The notes: a model not told the origin generated them from the letters alone. Shown: positions 1 through 10,144, counted from the stretch's first letter. The stretch is 64,000 nucleotides of DNA from Chitinophaga pinensis (GCA_943333125.1 CALQSB010000008.1:20676-84675), one strand, 5' to 3'. Numbers and translations: made by a program.

Positions 1-201
1 CTGAGTGTTATAAATAACCGTGCTATCGGTAGCCTTCTTTGCTGAAGGAACTACTGGAGGATTCAACTTTGCAATAGAATCCGCTATTCTTTTTTGTTGA
101 CCTTCATATGCTAATCTGTTCTTGCTGTTGAAGTAAAACATTCCAATAAGTAAAATACCTATTAAAACAAAACCAATTGTAGTATTTCTGTCCATTCCCA
201 T
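1..201 (-). CDS. yidC: Membrane protein insertase YidC, N-terminal fragment (runs off the left edge)
   Basis: Reverse-strand reading gives MGMDRNTTIGFVLIGILLIGMFYFNSKNRLAYEGQQKRIADSIAKL..., typical of a Bacteroidota YidC N-terminus; TACCTTTG promoter-like box just upstream (221-228). Confidence 0.8.
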   Translation of the reverse strand, partial: MGMDRNTTIGFVLIGILLIGMFYFNSKNRLAYEGQQKRIADSIAKLNPPVVPSAKKATDSTVIYNTQ

Positions 202-220
202 TTCTAAATATTTTGGATGG

Positions 221-228
221 CAAAGGTA
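221..228 (-). promoter_or_regulatory. Putative Bacteroidota -7 box (TACCTTTG) for yidC
   Basis: Reverse complement of caaaggta matches TAnnTTTG, about 19 bp upstream of the predicted start. Confidence 0.5.
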
Positions 229-351
229 AACAAACAGCTTCAGAACTTAGGATGAATGATTTAATAAATTTAAGTGCAGACTTAGCTACTATCAGACATA
301 AAAAAAAGCCCATAAAAATGAGCTTTAAAATATTGATAAATTAATGTTGAA

Positions 352-984
352 TTATTTTTTTGCTGCTGGAGCTGCTGCTGCTTTTGGAGCCGCTGCTTTC
401 GGAGCTGCTGCCTTTGGAGCCGCTGCTTCTTCTTGCTTCAACTGACGAGTCATTGTTACAGAAGCAATTGGAATTCTTGGAGAATTCAATACTTCCATAT
501 TTTCAGCGATTACATTTTCAACTCTGATATTTTCATTCAATAGCAAATTGCTAATATCCACCTCAATACACTCTTTAAGGTATTTTGGATATGTCTTTAT
601 TTTAATTGACTTCATTTTAGTAACTAGTTTACCCCCAGCTTTAACACCGGCAGGAGTACCAACATACTTCAATGGCAAGGTAGCAATAACTGTTTTATTT
701 TCTACCAGCTCTAAAAAATCAACATGGATAAGTGCGTCAGTTACTTTGTCAAATTGCAAATCTTTCAAAATGCAATTGTAGGAATTTCCATCAATAATAA
801 CATTGGCCAACATGAATTCTGAAGTGTAAACGATCCCTTTAAATGCAGATGATTGTGCAGCGAAATTAACTTCTGATTTACCGCCGTAAATTACACCTGG
901 CACGAGTTTCTGAGAGCGAAGTAGACGGGTGGCTTTTTTCCCGCTTTCGGTCCTCAGCTGACCTTCGATTGTAATTGTTTTCAT
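352..984 (-). CDS. rplY: 50S ribosomal protein L25/general stress protein Ctc with Ala/Pro/Lys-rich tail
   Basis: ORF MKTITIEGQLRTESGKKATRLLRSQKLVPGVIYGG...; L25 fold motifs; C-terminal APKAAAPKAAAPKAAAAPAAKK. Confidence 0.93.
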   Translation of the reverse strand: MKTITIEGQLRTESGKKATRLLRSQKLVPGVIYGGKSEVNFAAQSSAFKGIVYTSEFMLANVIIDGNSYNCILKDLQFDKVTDALIHVDFLELVENKTVIATLPLKYVGTPAGVKAGGKLVTKMKSIKIKTYPKYLKECIEVDISNLLLNENIRVENVIAENMEVLNSPRIPIASVTMTRQLKQEEAAAPKAAAPKAAAPKAAAAPAAKK

Positions 985-1008
985 TTTTAATTATTTTTTA
1001 ATGAGGCG

Positions 1009-1016
1009 CAAAGGTA
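1009..1016 (-). promoter_or_regulatory. Putative -7 box (TACCTTTG) for rplY
   Basis: Perfect TAnnTTTG on the minus strand, 24 nt upstream of the start codon. Confidence 0.5.
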
Positions 1017-1149
1017 AGTAATCAACAGCTTAATTTTTAAGTTTCATTAAACTATTATCCGATAATTTCAGAAAAATAATTTGTAGTAGTTAATATTGAA
1101 TTAAATAAGACAAGGAATAATTAATTCTATCTAATTGATTTACAACTAA

Positions 1150-2106
1150 CTACTTGCCTCCTGTTTTCATTCTTGACCTAATGAACAAACTATTAATGCT
1201 TTTGTTTTCGTATGCATTTCTTAATGCCACAGCAAACAATTCATCAGTTGAAAGCACTTTTATTTTTGATGTTTCTTTTTTAATTGGAATAGTATCGCAA
1301 ACTACAAGTTCTTCTAGAACACTGTTTTCAATATTTTCATAAGCATTGCCGCTCAGTACAGGATGAGTACAAAAAGCTCTTACGCTTCTGGCACCTTTCT
1401 CCATCATCAAACTTGCACTTTTAGTAAGGGTGCCGCCGGTGTCGCAAATGTCATCAATCAATACAATATCTCTTCCCACTACATCTCCAATTACCACCAT
1501 GCTGGCAATTTCGTTTGCGCGTTTACGATGTTTATCACAAATAACCATGTCACATTCAAAGAAAGAAGCAACTTCTCTGATTCTGTTTGCACTTCCAACA
1601 TCTGGAGCCGCAAAAGTAAGATTTGCTAAATTCAAACTCTCAATGTAAGGAATGAATATAGCTGAAGAATCCAGGTGGTCAACCGGGATATCAAAATAGC
1701 CTTGTATTTGTGGAGCATGTAAATCCATTGTTACAATTCGATCAGCTCCAGCAGCTACCAGCATATTGGCGACTAATTTAGATCCGATTGCCACTCTTGG
1801 CTTATCTTTTCTATCTTGTCTGGCGTAACCATAATAGGGTATAACTGCAATAACTTTATAAGCAGATGCCCTTTTCGCAGCATCTATCATCAATAACAAC
1901 TCCATTAAATTATCTGTTGGAGCGAAAGTACTTTGAACCAGTAAAACAAATTTCCCTCTAATACTCTCTTCAAATTCGACGCCAATTTCCCCGTCACTAA
2001 ATTGACTAATTTTTACACTGCCCAATTTCTCGCCAAATTTTCGGGCTATTTTTTCTGCTAAATACCTCGATCCTCTACCAGAGAAGATTTTTGCATTGGA
2101 TTCCAT
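1150..2106 (-). CDS. prs: Ribose-phosphate pyrophosphokinase
   Basis: ORF with FSDGEIGVEFEESIRGKFVLLVQST, YGYARQDRK and the PRPP loop DIVLIDDICDTGGTL. Confidence 0.96.
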   Translation of the reverse strand: MESNAKIFSGRGSRYLAEKIARKFGEKLGSVKISQFSDGEIGVEFEESIRGKFVLLVQSTFAPTDNLMELLLMIDAAKRASAYKVIAVIPYYGYARQDRKDKPRVAIGSKLVANMLVAAGADRIVTMDLHAPQIQGYFDIPVDHLDSSAIFIPYIESLNLANLTFAAPDVGSANRIREVASFFECDMVICDKHRKRANEIASMVVIGDVVGRDIVLIDDICDTGGTLTKSASLMMEKGARSVRAFCTHPVLSGNAYENIENSVLEELVVCDTIPIKKETSKIKVLSTDELFAVALRNAYENKSINSLFIRSRMKTGGK

Positions 2107-2131
2107 GTAAATAAATTAAAGGGATAATGAA

Positions 2132-2171
2132 ATTAATTGAGCAAAAATACATTTACTTTAGCTCAATTAAT
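2132..2171. promoter_or_regulatory. Perfect 11-bp inverted repeat (attaattgagc - 18 nt - gctcaattaat) between divergent prs and radC
   Basis: Direct reading; overlaps a minus-strand TATTTTTG box (2142-2149) upstream of prs. Confidence 0.6.
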
Positions 2172-2883
2172 GTACCGTACTATGAAAAATGTTAACAAGC
2201 CGTCCACATCAATAAAAAACTGGGCACCCGACGACCGGCCTCGTGAAAAAATGGAGCGATTGGGTTCCTCAAGTTTGAGCAATACAGAATTGATCGCTAT
2301 TTTGATAAACAGTGGGAACAAAGAGAAATCTGCGATTGAAATTGCAATGGAATTAATGAGTAACTGCAAAAACAATTTAAATGAACTTGGAAAACTATCT
2401 CTTGCTGATTTACAGAAAATAAGAGGCATTGGATTTGCAAGATCAATTTCAATTGCGGCTGCATTGGAATTGGGAAGAAGAAGAAACAGTAATGATTTTT
2501 TGATTAAACCTATTGTCAGAAGCAGTGCAGATGTTGCTCATTTTCTAAGTCAATCTTTTAAAGATCTCAGTTATGAAGTATTTGCATTATTATTATTAAA
2601 CAGAGCGAATAAAATTATTCATTTTGAAATAATCAGCAGAGGTGGGATTACCGGAACCGTTGCAGATCCGAGGATTATTTTGAAAATAGCTCTAAATAAT
2701 GGTGCAACAAGTATAATACTCAGCCATAATCATCCTTCAGGAAATCTTCAGCCCAGTAAAGCCGATGAAGACATTACATTGAAAATCAAAAACGCAGCAG
2801 AACTCATGGACATCAAAGTAATGGATCACATTATTGTGAGTGAAGAGGGTTACTTCAGTTTTATGGATGAAGGAATCCTGTAA
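2170..2883 (+). CDS. radC: DNA repair protein RadC (JAB1/MPN domain); start at 2170 or 2182 preferred over the TTG at 2137
   Basis: ORF contains WAPDDRPREKMERLGSSSLSNTELIAILI, HhH and the JAMM-like SHNHPSGNLQPSKADEDIT. Confidence 0.93.
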   Translation: MYRTMKNVNKPSTSIKNWAPDDRPREKMERLGSSSLSNTELIAILINSGNKEKSAIEIAMELMSNCKNNLNELGKLSLADLQKIRGIGFARSISIAAALELGRRRNSNDFLIKPIVRSSADVAHFLSQSFKDLSYEVFALLLLNRANKIIHFEIISRGGITGTVADPRIILKIALNNGATSIILSHNHPSGNLQPSKADEDITLKIKNAAELMDIKVMDHIIVSEEGYFSFMDEGIL

Positions 2884-2954
2884 GAATAAGCATTGATCAA
2901 TCTTGTTTAAATTGGATTAAACAAAAAGACCGCAACCCTAGTTAAATAAAAAGT

Positions 2955-3269
2955 CTATGCTTGTCCGGTAGGCCCTCCAAAATTAAATGGAATTTCTACC
3001 GATTCCATATCCTGTATATTTCCATTAGCAGCTTCGAACTTTTTTACATTATCAATCATCGCTTTCATAAAACGCTTTGCGTGAAAGGGTGTAAGGATAA
3101 TTCGGTTCTTCACTTTGCTTTTGGGTGTACCTGGCATTACGTTTACAAAGTCAATCACAAATTCAGCATGACTATGAGTAATGATGGCCAAGTTAGCATA
3201 AGTCCCTTCTGATACTTCTTCTGAAATTTCAATGTTTAATTGATTCTCTGCGGGTGATTTTACAGACAT
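2955..3269 (-). CDS. DUF3467 domain-containing protein
   Basis: ORF with YANLAIITHSHAEFVIDFVNVMPG...KVKNRIILTPFHAKRFMKAM, typical of DUF3467. Confidence 0.8.
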   Translation of the reverse strand: MSVKSPAENQLNIEISEEVSEGTYANLAIITHSHAEFVIDFVNVMPGTPKSKVKNRIILTPFHAKRFMKAMIDNVKKFEAANGNIQDMESVEIPFNFGGPTGQA

Positions 3270-3274
3270 GTTTT

Positions 3275-3991
3275 TTATTGTTTATTGTTAAGTATATTAA
3301 ATATCTTTTTAAGTGCTATTTCGGGATTGTTATTGATTTCGTCAAAATCGATTGATGGAGACAGGTCGATAGTTTTGCTGAAATCCTCAATTATTTTTTT
3401 TCTTGAAAGCTTAATCTTTTTAAATTCATTTGTACTGTTGTTCAAATAATAATAATTATACTCCAAATTAAATTGTCTTAACTCTGATTGGATATAATTA
3501 GTACTCACGATATCTAAATTAGCAGAAAAGTTTTTATACAAATTGTATTTGGGTCCTATTAGAAGAACCTGATAAAATAAATCTTTAGCTAATGGACTAA
3601 CCAATTTAGAAGTATAAAACAATAAGTCTTCCTTATAAAAATCGGAGTTTGAATTATAAATAATAAAAGAATCTACTTCTGAAGTTTTTTTTGAAATAAT
3701 CTGATTTGTAGCATTTAAATAAACATCCACCTGCTGATTGTAAGTATTGTAACTAAGGTTGGTATGCTCGGATTTTTCTGATTTTGTATAAATGCTGCCT
3801 GGCAATTTTTCTCCATACAAAAATGAAGTGCCTATAACCTTAAAATTACTTATCTGCTGATAAGAGCCTTCTGATCCTTTTTCAAACATTACTCTCATGT
3901 AGGCAGCTGCAGGATCCGTGTAACTTGCGGCCTGACTGAAAGAGTCTGATAAAATAAAAGTTAACAGAAGTGAAAACAAAATATTTTTCAT
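3275..3991 (-). CDS. Hypothetical secreted protein
   Basis: Signal-peptide-like N-terminus MKNILFSLLLTFILSDSFSQA; no family recognised. Confidence 0.7.
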   Translation of the reverse strand: MKNILFSLLLTFILSDSFSQAASYTDPAAAYMRVMFEKGSEGSYQQISNFKVIGTSFLYGEKLPGSIYTKSEKSEHTNLSYNTYNQQVDVYLNATNQIISKKTSEVDSFIIYNSNSDFYKEDLLFYTSKLVSPLAKDLFYQVLLIGPKYNLYKNFSANLDIVSTNYIQSELRQFNLEYNYYYLNNSTNEFKKIKLSRKKIIEDFSKTIDLSPSIDFDEINNNPEIALKKIFNILNNKQ

Positions 3992-4123
3992 GTATGTATG
4001 TTTATTGTTTTAGGTCACATGTTATGCCCTTAATACTTATTTCCGATTAGCAAGAGACTAACTCTTATGAGCATTTCTTAAAAAAGAATTTAATCTTTAT
4101 AAAGATAATTTTAAAAACTAGAA

Positions 4124-4162
4124 TCCAAAAAAAAGAGGCTGCCAAAAATAGACAGCCTCTTT
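4124..4162 (-). terminator. Rho-independent terminator for the Sus-like operon
   Basis: Minus strand AAAGAGGCTG-TCTATTTTTGG-CAGCCTCTTT followed by a T-run. Confidence 0.75.
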
Positions 4163-4181
4163 AGAATTAATTTTATATGTC

Positions 4182-5129
4182 TTATTGACGAGTGATAATT
4201 TCTTCAGTTACTCTGTAACCAGTACCTCCGGCATAACCATATCTAACTTTAAAAGAAAGGGTAGCTGGATCATATACATTATTGCATTCTGATGAATTCG
4301 CCCACTGTGGAGTGTATCCTGTTGGATTTCCACTAGGATGAGTATCTGGTAATCCAGCAGTAAACATAAATACTGGAGTTATGCTTCCTGGGAAAGGAGA
4401 TACAGTAATATCATTACTGATAGGATCAACATCTAAAACAGCATAATAACCACTACCTCCCAAATCGCCAAGTTCTATAGCTACGCTGGTAGCTGAATTG
4501 GTGAACGCAGCCTTTACTCTATCAACAATTGGTCTTGGTGCAGTTGGATGATAAAAGAAACCATTTGAAACGTAATCGCCATCATAAATATTCTTTATTG
4601 CTAAAAGAAACAGTACTTTATTCATGTTAGAAGCAACAACACAACCGTTATCAACATCTGTTATTTGTAAAGCCATTCCGTAGCTTATAGAAGGATCAAT
4701 ACTAACTGTTGAAGGAATATTAATCATAACATAACCATTTTTTGAACCTGCTGGTATTGTTACAGTTGCATTTTGAATGGTGTACAATGATGGATCTAAA
4801 GGAACAATAGTTGTACCATTTGCAGTATTGTAATCATCAATGATAGCATCATTGATAGCAACAGATACATGGATATCTTTTGTTGTAGGAGCTTCAGCTA
4901 AAAAACTCATTATTACAGAATTCGAATCAATGTTTTGAGGCGTATCCTGTAAAACAAGACCTACATTTTTTACATAGTTACTTAAATTCAACAAATTGAA
5001 TCCTACTCCATCTGGTGAACCAGCAGGGTCTTTGATACCATATTCTTGATTATCAAAACCTTTGTCTTTCATACATCCGGAATTAAAAACCACCGTAAAT
5101 GCAAGAAGAATTATTGATATTTTTTTCAT
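4182..5129 (-). CDS. DUF1735-type surface lipoprotein of a SusC/D locus
   Basis: Lipobox VFNSGC; DUF1735-like N-terminal region; third gene of the SusC/SusD operon. Confidence 0.75.
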   Translation of the reverse strand: MKKISIILLAFTVVFNSGCMKDKGFDNQEYGIKDPAGSPDGVGFNLLNLSNYVKNVGLVLQDTPQNIDSNSVIMSFLAEAPTTKDIHVSVAINDAIIDDYNTANGTTIVPLDPSLYTIQNATVTIPAGSKNGYVMINIPSTVSIDPSISYGMALQITDVDNGCVVASNMNKVLFLLAIKNIYDGDYVSNGFFYHPTAPRPIVDRVKAAFTNSATSVAIELGDLGGSGYYAVLDVDPISNDITVSPFPGSITPVFMFTAGLPDTHPSGNPTGYTPQWANSSECNNVYDPATLSFKVRYGYAGGTGYRVTEEIITRQ

Positions 5130-5151
5130 AACGTTTTTATTTTTACTTTAA

Positions 5152-6852
5152 TTAATTTAAATCCCAGAAAATTGATGAAAATGGATATGCTCCTTGTGAA
5201 CCCTGGCTTGAAACATTTGTTGGATTGTACAAATACTCATTTTGAGGATACAACAATCTTTTAGGTAACACTGATCTTACATTAGCAGGGTTTGTAGAAA
5301 TTGCAGGACCAGCACTAAATCCAACTGATAGTCCATAAACAAAATGGTTCGTTGTTGCATTAAAATCTACTCTTCTGTAATCAGACCAAACCTCAAAAGG
5401 TGCAATTGCATTTAATGCAAACCATTTTTGGGTGATGATAGTAAATAACCCCCCTTGTACTGGAAATCCGTTTCCTGGATCGTATTCTGGAGAAAAATAA
5501 TCAACATCAGGATATCCTGCGTTATTAACAATGTAGGTATTAGCATTTGGAGTAGTTAAACCCAAACTTGTAAATGATGCTACAATACCGCTCGCTAATA
5601 ATTGATCTGCTGAAACTGCGCCAACATTAAATCCTCTGTGACTACATTCTGCTTGTAAAAAATAAGATTCTGCTGAGGTAAGAATCCACTGTGGCTGATC
5701 AACACCTCTGTAAACACCTACTCCAATACCTGCTAAATTTCCTGCTGCATTAATTGTTTGTGCAGGTATGCCATAATCTACACCTCTGTAAACTCCTGTA
5801 TAATCACCACTTGTTGGAGCTTTGTAGAATTTATTTCTTCTTAAATCTCCATTATAACCATAATATCCATTATCTCCTTGAACACCCTGGCCTACAGCAT
5901 AACTATTCGCTTTATAATAAACTGAGTTACCTGTTGCTGATCCTGCATCATCAGCTACGTAAGAATTGAAGAAAGGATTTCCTTTATCAGCCTGATAACC
6001 TGGTTGAACCTCCGCGTTAAAATCTAAAAATCCGCTGCCTTCATTATTTATATCAGTAAATTCCTGATCTAATTCTCCACGAGATAGTGCATAAGTGGCA
6101 ACCGTTCCTACTGTATTTGTAGAATTGATTTCAATTCCACCATTCATAAATTTAGTAAGAATTCTTAATTTCAACGTATTTCCAAACTGAGCCCAACGGG
6201 TTTTCATGTCAGAAACTGCAGTAGCTGGAAATAATTTATTTCCAAACATAATATCATCAGTAGCAATACTTGCATTTGGACCAGTTTCGCTTTCGTCTGC
6301 GTTAGTAATCAAAGAAATCCCTGTATCAACTTGTCTTAAAAGGTCTTTGTAAATATCTATTCCTTTGTCGTATTTAGGAGTTGTAATTGCAGCTCCTTTT
6401 AGAGCTTCAGTGTAAGGTATGTTATTGTACAAATCAACTAATATAGCGAAATTATGAGCTTTCATAATTCTGGCAATACCTTCATAAAAATCTGCATGTG
6501 CTTTATTTGCACCAATCTGCATTGTTTGGTAGTCATACAAATTATCATACATCGAAGACCAGATACCTGATTGGAAATTGGTTGTAATTTCATAGGTCTC
6601 TTCTTCAGTGTTTGGAGCATACGTTCCAGAACGAGCCCAATATCCAAGATAATTTTGTAACCATCCCCAGCTTCTTGATACTACTCTCGCTGTGCTATTT
6701 TGAGCAGCGGGAAGAATTACATTGTACGCAATTGTACTATCAGTAGCCTCATTAGGGTTCTGATTAATGTTGAACTTTTCCTTTTTGCAGCTAAATAAAC
6801 TAATTATAAAGGCAAAGACAAAAAAGAGAAGAATTATTTTTTTCTGTTTCAT
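5152..6852 (-). CDS. SusD/RagB family nutrient-binding lipoprotein (SusD-like_2 type)
   Basis: Lipobox SLFSC; ...ARIMKAHNFAILVDLYNNIPYTEALKG...; adjacent to SusC. Confidence 0.92.
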   Translation of the reverse strand: MKQKKIILLFFVFAFIISLFSCKKEKFNINQNPNEATDSTIAYNVILPAAQNSTARVVSRSWGWLQNYLGYWARSGTYAPNTEEETYEITTNFQSGIWSSMYDNLYDYQTMQIGANKAHADFYEGIARIMKAHNFAILVDLYNNIPYTEALKGAAITTPKYDKGIDIYKDLLRQVDTGISLITNADESETGPNASIATDDIMFGNKLFPATAVSDMKTRWAQFGNTLKLRILTKFMNGGIEINSTNTVGTVATYALSRGELDQEFTDINNEGSGFLDFNAEVQPGYQADKGNPFFNSYVADDAGSATGNSVYYKANSYAVGQGVQGDNGYYGYNGDLRRNKFYKAPTSGDYTGVYRGVDYGIPAQTINAAGNLAGIGVGVYRGVDQPQWILTSAESYFLQAECSHRGFNVGAVSADQLLASGIVASFTSLGLTTPNANTYIVNNAGYPDVDYFSPEYDPGNGFPVQGGLFTIITQKWFALNAIAPFEVWSDYRRVDFNATTNHFVYGLSVGFSAGPAISTNPANVRSVLPKRLLYPQNEYLYNPTNVSSQGSQGAYPFSSIFWDLN

Positions 6853-6870
6853 AATATTAATATTAAAAAA

Positions 6871-9800
6871 TTAAAATTGTAAAGTAATGTTAGCTCCAAA
6901 AATTCTTGTTGGAGGTGTGTTTCCTAAACCATTTACACCTTGTGCATTGCCTGTAGTGTTAGAGAATTCTGGATCAGTCCATTCGTTAGTTTTAGGCAAC
7001 CATGTTAATAGGTTTCTGCCTGAAATTGAGAAAGTCATTCCTTTAATTCCTTTATTTGAGAACAAAGAAGAAGGCATTGTGTAAGTAAGAGACAACTCTC
7101 TTAATTTAGCGAAAGCACCATTACATAAGTAATTTGAGTTAGCTGAAGTATTTCTAGACTGAGACCAGAAATTGTAACCACCACTCAAAGTATAAGTAGA
7201 AGTGTTTGGTGTATAAACAGCATTACCATTTGCATCAGTAGTTTGAATTACTGAGTTAGGGAAAACAAATGGCTGACGACCATTTTGACCTGATCTGTAA
7301 GAAATACCAGAGAAGTCCATACTAGAACCTAATCCATTGTAAATCTCATTTCCTGATCTGTAATCAGCAACTGCACTCAATGTGATGTTTTTGTATGTAA
7401 GTGTTATTGTTGCACCAAAGATATCAGAAGGTAAAGTTTGACCGAATTTTTTAACAACTGGATCAACCGTAGGATAACCTGTAGCAGCATCAACAATTAC
7501 ACGTCCAGAAGGATCACGTAAATAATCTGTCAATTTAAAAGTATAAGCAGACTCTCCTACTATTATGTAGTTGCCATTACCTATTCCTAATTCATTAACA
7601 CCATCAACAATTTTATTTACTTGGTTTGACTGATGTGTGTAGTTTAATTTAACGTCTGCAGAAAGAGCTCCGATTTTTACTAATGGAGTCAATTTCAAAT
7701 CAAACTCTAAACCTTTATTTGTAAAATCAGCTGCATTTAACAAAGCACTTGGATAACCAGTAGATGAAGAATACGCTACTGTAATAATCTGGTTGGTATT
7801 TGTTTGATTATAAATAGTAGTTTCAAAATTTATTTTATTCTTATTCAAACCGATTTCAAATCCAGCCTCATGATTAATTACAAACTCAGGCTGATAACTT
7901 GATTTTCTTAACACATTGTTAGAAGAGAACCCTAACAAGCTTCCGTAAGGGAATCCGTTAGTTTGAGAGTATGTATTCTCTAAGCTATATGGTCCAAGGT
8001 TTACGTTACCTGTTTTAGAAATAGCACCTCTTACTTTCAAATAAGAAATGATTTTGCTTTGTTTGATAGATTTGATGGCTTCACTTAAAACTAAAGAAGC
8101 ACTTGCTCCTGGATAGAAGAAGCTGGTATTGCTAAAGTCATAATTATATGGATTAGCCAATCTGCTATCTATATCATTACTTCCGGTAATCTCAGCAAAT
8201 GCCCAATTTTCGTATCCAACAGAAATCTTTCCGAAATATCTTTCAAGTCTAGTTTTTGAAGTTCCTTCTCCAACTCCAGGCTCTCCTTTACGAACTGCGA
8301 TATTGAACACCTGAGGAATACCCAAATTATCAGAACTCATAGAAAGGAATTTAGAACTGCTTTCACGGTAAGATTGACCAACAAGTCCATCAAACTTAAA
8401 TTTACCTACTTGCTTTCTGAATGTTGCGAATATCTCAGAGTTCAATCTGCTTGAGTAGCTAGATCCATCACCCAAAGCAGCTGGAATATTTGATTGAGCT
8501 GTTGCTTTTCCGCTTGCCTGAGCAAAAGCTGAGTAATTGTAAGCACCCTGAGTTTGCTTATAAGTTGAATTTGAATAAGTAACACCCAATCTGTAGGTCA
8601 AATTGATTAGCGGAGTTACTTTATAGTTTAATTCCATGTTGCCTAACACATCATCAGAACGACCTTTGTCTCTGAAATTATCTACACACCAATATGGATT
8701 GTAGTAATAATCATTGTAAAATCCATCAGGACTTGAAAAATAATCAGTCTTCCAATTTTTATAATTAGTAACATCAATTTGCATTGGAGTGTTAATCAAA
8801 TTCCAGTAAGGATTGTAATCTCTTCCGTTTCCAAAAGAACTACCTGCATTTACATCATAGTTACCCTGAGTGTATCTCATGCTATAAGACGCTTTGAATT
8901 TTGTTCCAAAGTCTTTATTAGCACTCATATTTGCAGAAATTCTTTTGTTTACATCTTTAGGCATAATCCCTTTTATATCTACATTCTGGAAACTCAAATA
9001 AAAATCACCAGTTGCGATAGAGAAATCAGTTTGGTTTGTTACCCCTGTATTCCAGAATTTTCTTTTTTCGTCAGGACGGGCAACATAAGAAAGTAAATTT
9101 TTCTCACCATTTGGACCTGTTCTTCCGATTTGTCTGATAGAACCATCGAATGCATCACCATAACCCTGATTCTCAATTGGGTCATAAACTCCATTATGAT
9201 TATCATCTTCAGATGAACCAGAACCGAATTGAGATTGGAAAAGAGGCATGAAAGCTACCTTCTCTAATTGTACAGTGTGGCTTAAAGTAACCATTGGTTT
9301 AGCTTTAGAACCTCTTTTTGTAGTAATTACGATTGCACCATTTACACCATCAGGACCATAAATAGCCGTAGATGAAGACGATTTCAATATGGTAACATCA
9401 GCAATATCATTTGGATTTATTGAACTGATGTAACCCAATGAAATGGGAACACCATCCAATACCAACATTGGCTGGTTGTTTCCAGTCAATGATCTGATAC
9501 CTCTTAAAGTAATTCTTGTATCGGCAAATACGCCGTTGTTTACAGTTTGGATATTCAAACCAGAAACTTTACCAGTCAAACCATTTTGAAGATTAATAAC
9601 TTTAGCCTGTGTTAATTCAGCAGCTTTTACTTTCGCTGTAGAGTAACCAAGCTCTTTCGCTTGTCTTTGCTGCCCCATTGAAGTAACCACAACAGGAGTT
9701 AACTCTTGTGTGTTTCTTACAAGATTTGCAATTACGATGTTTCCAGAAGGAGTAATGTCCTGGTCATCATAACCAACTGCAGATACAACTAGTTTAGATG

Positions 9801-9999
9801 AAGGCCCGGAAACTCTAATAGAAAAATTACCGTTAACATCAGTTTGAACGGCATTTTTTGTTCCTTTTTCCGTAACTGTTGCAAATTTTACGGCATCTCC
9901 TGGGATATCTCTCACTTGTCCAGAGAGTACCCGAGATTGTGCAGAAGCCAGCATTCCACTGAGCATCAACACTGCGAATAATGTTAAAATTCTTCTCAT
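6871..9999 (-). CDS. SusC/RagA family TonB-dependent outer membrane receptor
   Basis: Carboxypeptidase-regulatory-like N-domain, plug (TLRGIRSLTGNNQPMLVLDGVPI, SSTAIYGPDGVNGAIVITTKRG), barrel ending in F. Confidence 0.95.
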   Translation of the reverse strand: MRRILTLFAVLMLSGMLASAQSRVLSGQVRDIPGDAVKFATVTEKGTKNAVQTDVNGNFSIRVSGPSSKLVVSAVGYDDQDITPSGNIVIANLVRNTQELTPVVVTSMGQQRQAKELGYSTAKVKAAELTQAKVINLQNGLTGKVSGLNIQTVNNGVFADTRITLRGIRSLTGNNQPMLVLDGVPISLGYISSINPNDIADVTILKSSSSTAIYGPDGVNGAIVITTKRGSKAKPMVTLSHTVQLEKVAFMPLFQSQFGSGSSEDDNHNGVYDPIENQGYGDAFDGSIRQIGRTGPNGEKNLLSYVARPDEKRKFWNTGVTNQTDFSIATGDFYLSFQNVDIKGIMPKDVNKRISANMSANKDFGTKFKASYSMRYTQGNYDVNAGSSFGNGRDYNPYWNLINTPMQIDVTNYKNWKTDYFSSPDGFYNDYYYNPYWCVDNFRDKGRSDDVLGNMELNYKVTPLINLTYRLGVTYSNSTYKQTQGAYNYSAFAQASGKATAQSNIPAALGDGSSYSSRLNSEIFATFRKQVGKFKFDGLVGQSYRESSSKFLSMSSDNLGIPQVFNIAVRKGEPGVGEGTSKTRLERYFGKISVGYENWAFAEITGSNDIDSRLANPYNYDFSNTSFFYPGASASLVLSEAIKSIKQSKIISYLKVRGAISKTGNVNLGPYSLENTYSQTNGFPYGSLLGFSSNNVLRKSSYQPEFVINHEAGFEIGLNKNKINFETTIYNQTNTNQIITVAYSSSTGYPSALLNAADFTNKGLEFDLKLTPLVKIGALSADVKLNYTHQSNQVNKIVDGVNELGIGNGNYIIVGESAYTFKLTDYLRDPSGRVIVDAATGYPTVDPVVKKFGQTLPSDIFGATITLTYKNITLSAVADYRSGNEIYNGLGSSMDFSGISYRSGQNGRQPFVFPNSVIQTTDANGNAVYTPNTSTYTLSGGYNFWSQSRNTSANSNYLCNGAFAKLRELSLTYTMPSSLFSNKGIKGMTFSISGRNLLTWLPKTNEWTDPEFSNTTGNAQGVNGLGNTPPTRIFGANITLQF

Positions 10000-10144
10000 G
10001 TGCGGTTTATTATTTGTTTAATGAATGGTAAAAATAAGGATAATTTCAATACTGCAAAAAAAAGCTTAAAAAAAGCTTAAAATTTTCCTTACCGATTATT
10101 TAGACAAATAATTAACAATAAAAGTTGCACATGAATTAAATAAT

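Noticed and set aside
104-313. 69-aa minus-strand ORF at the left edge
   Set aside because: Out of frame with the yidC N-terminus (1-201) and covers its promoter; no independent support.
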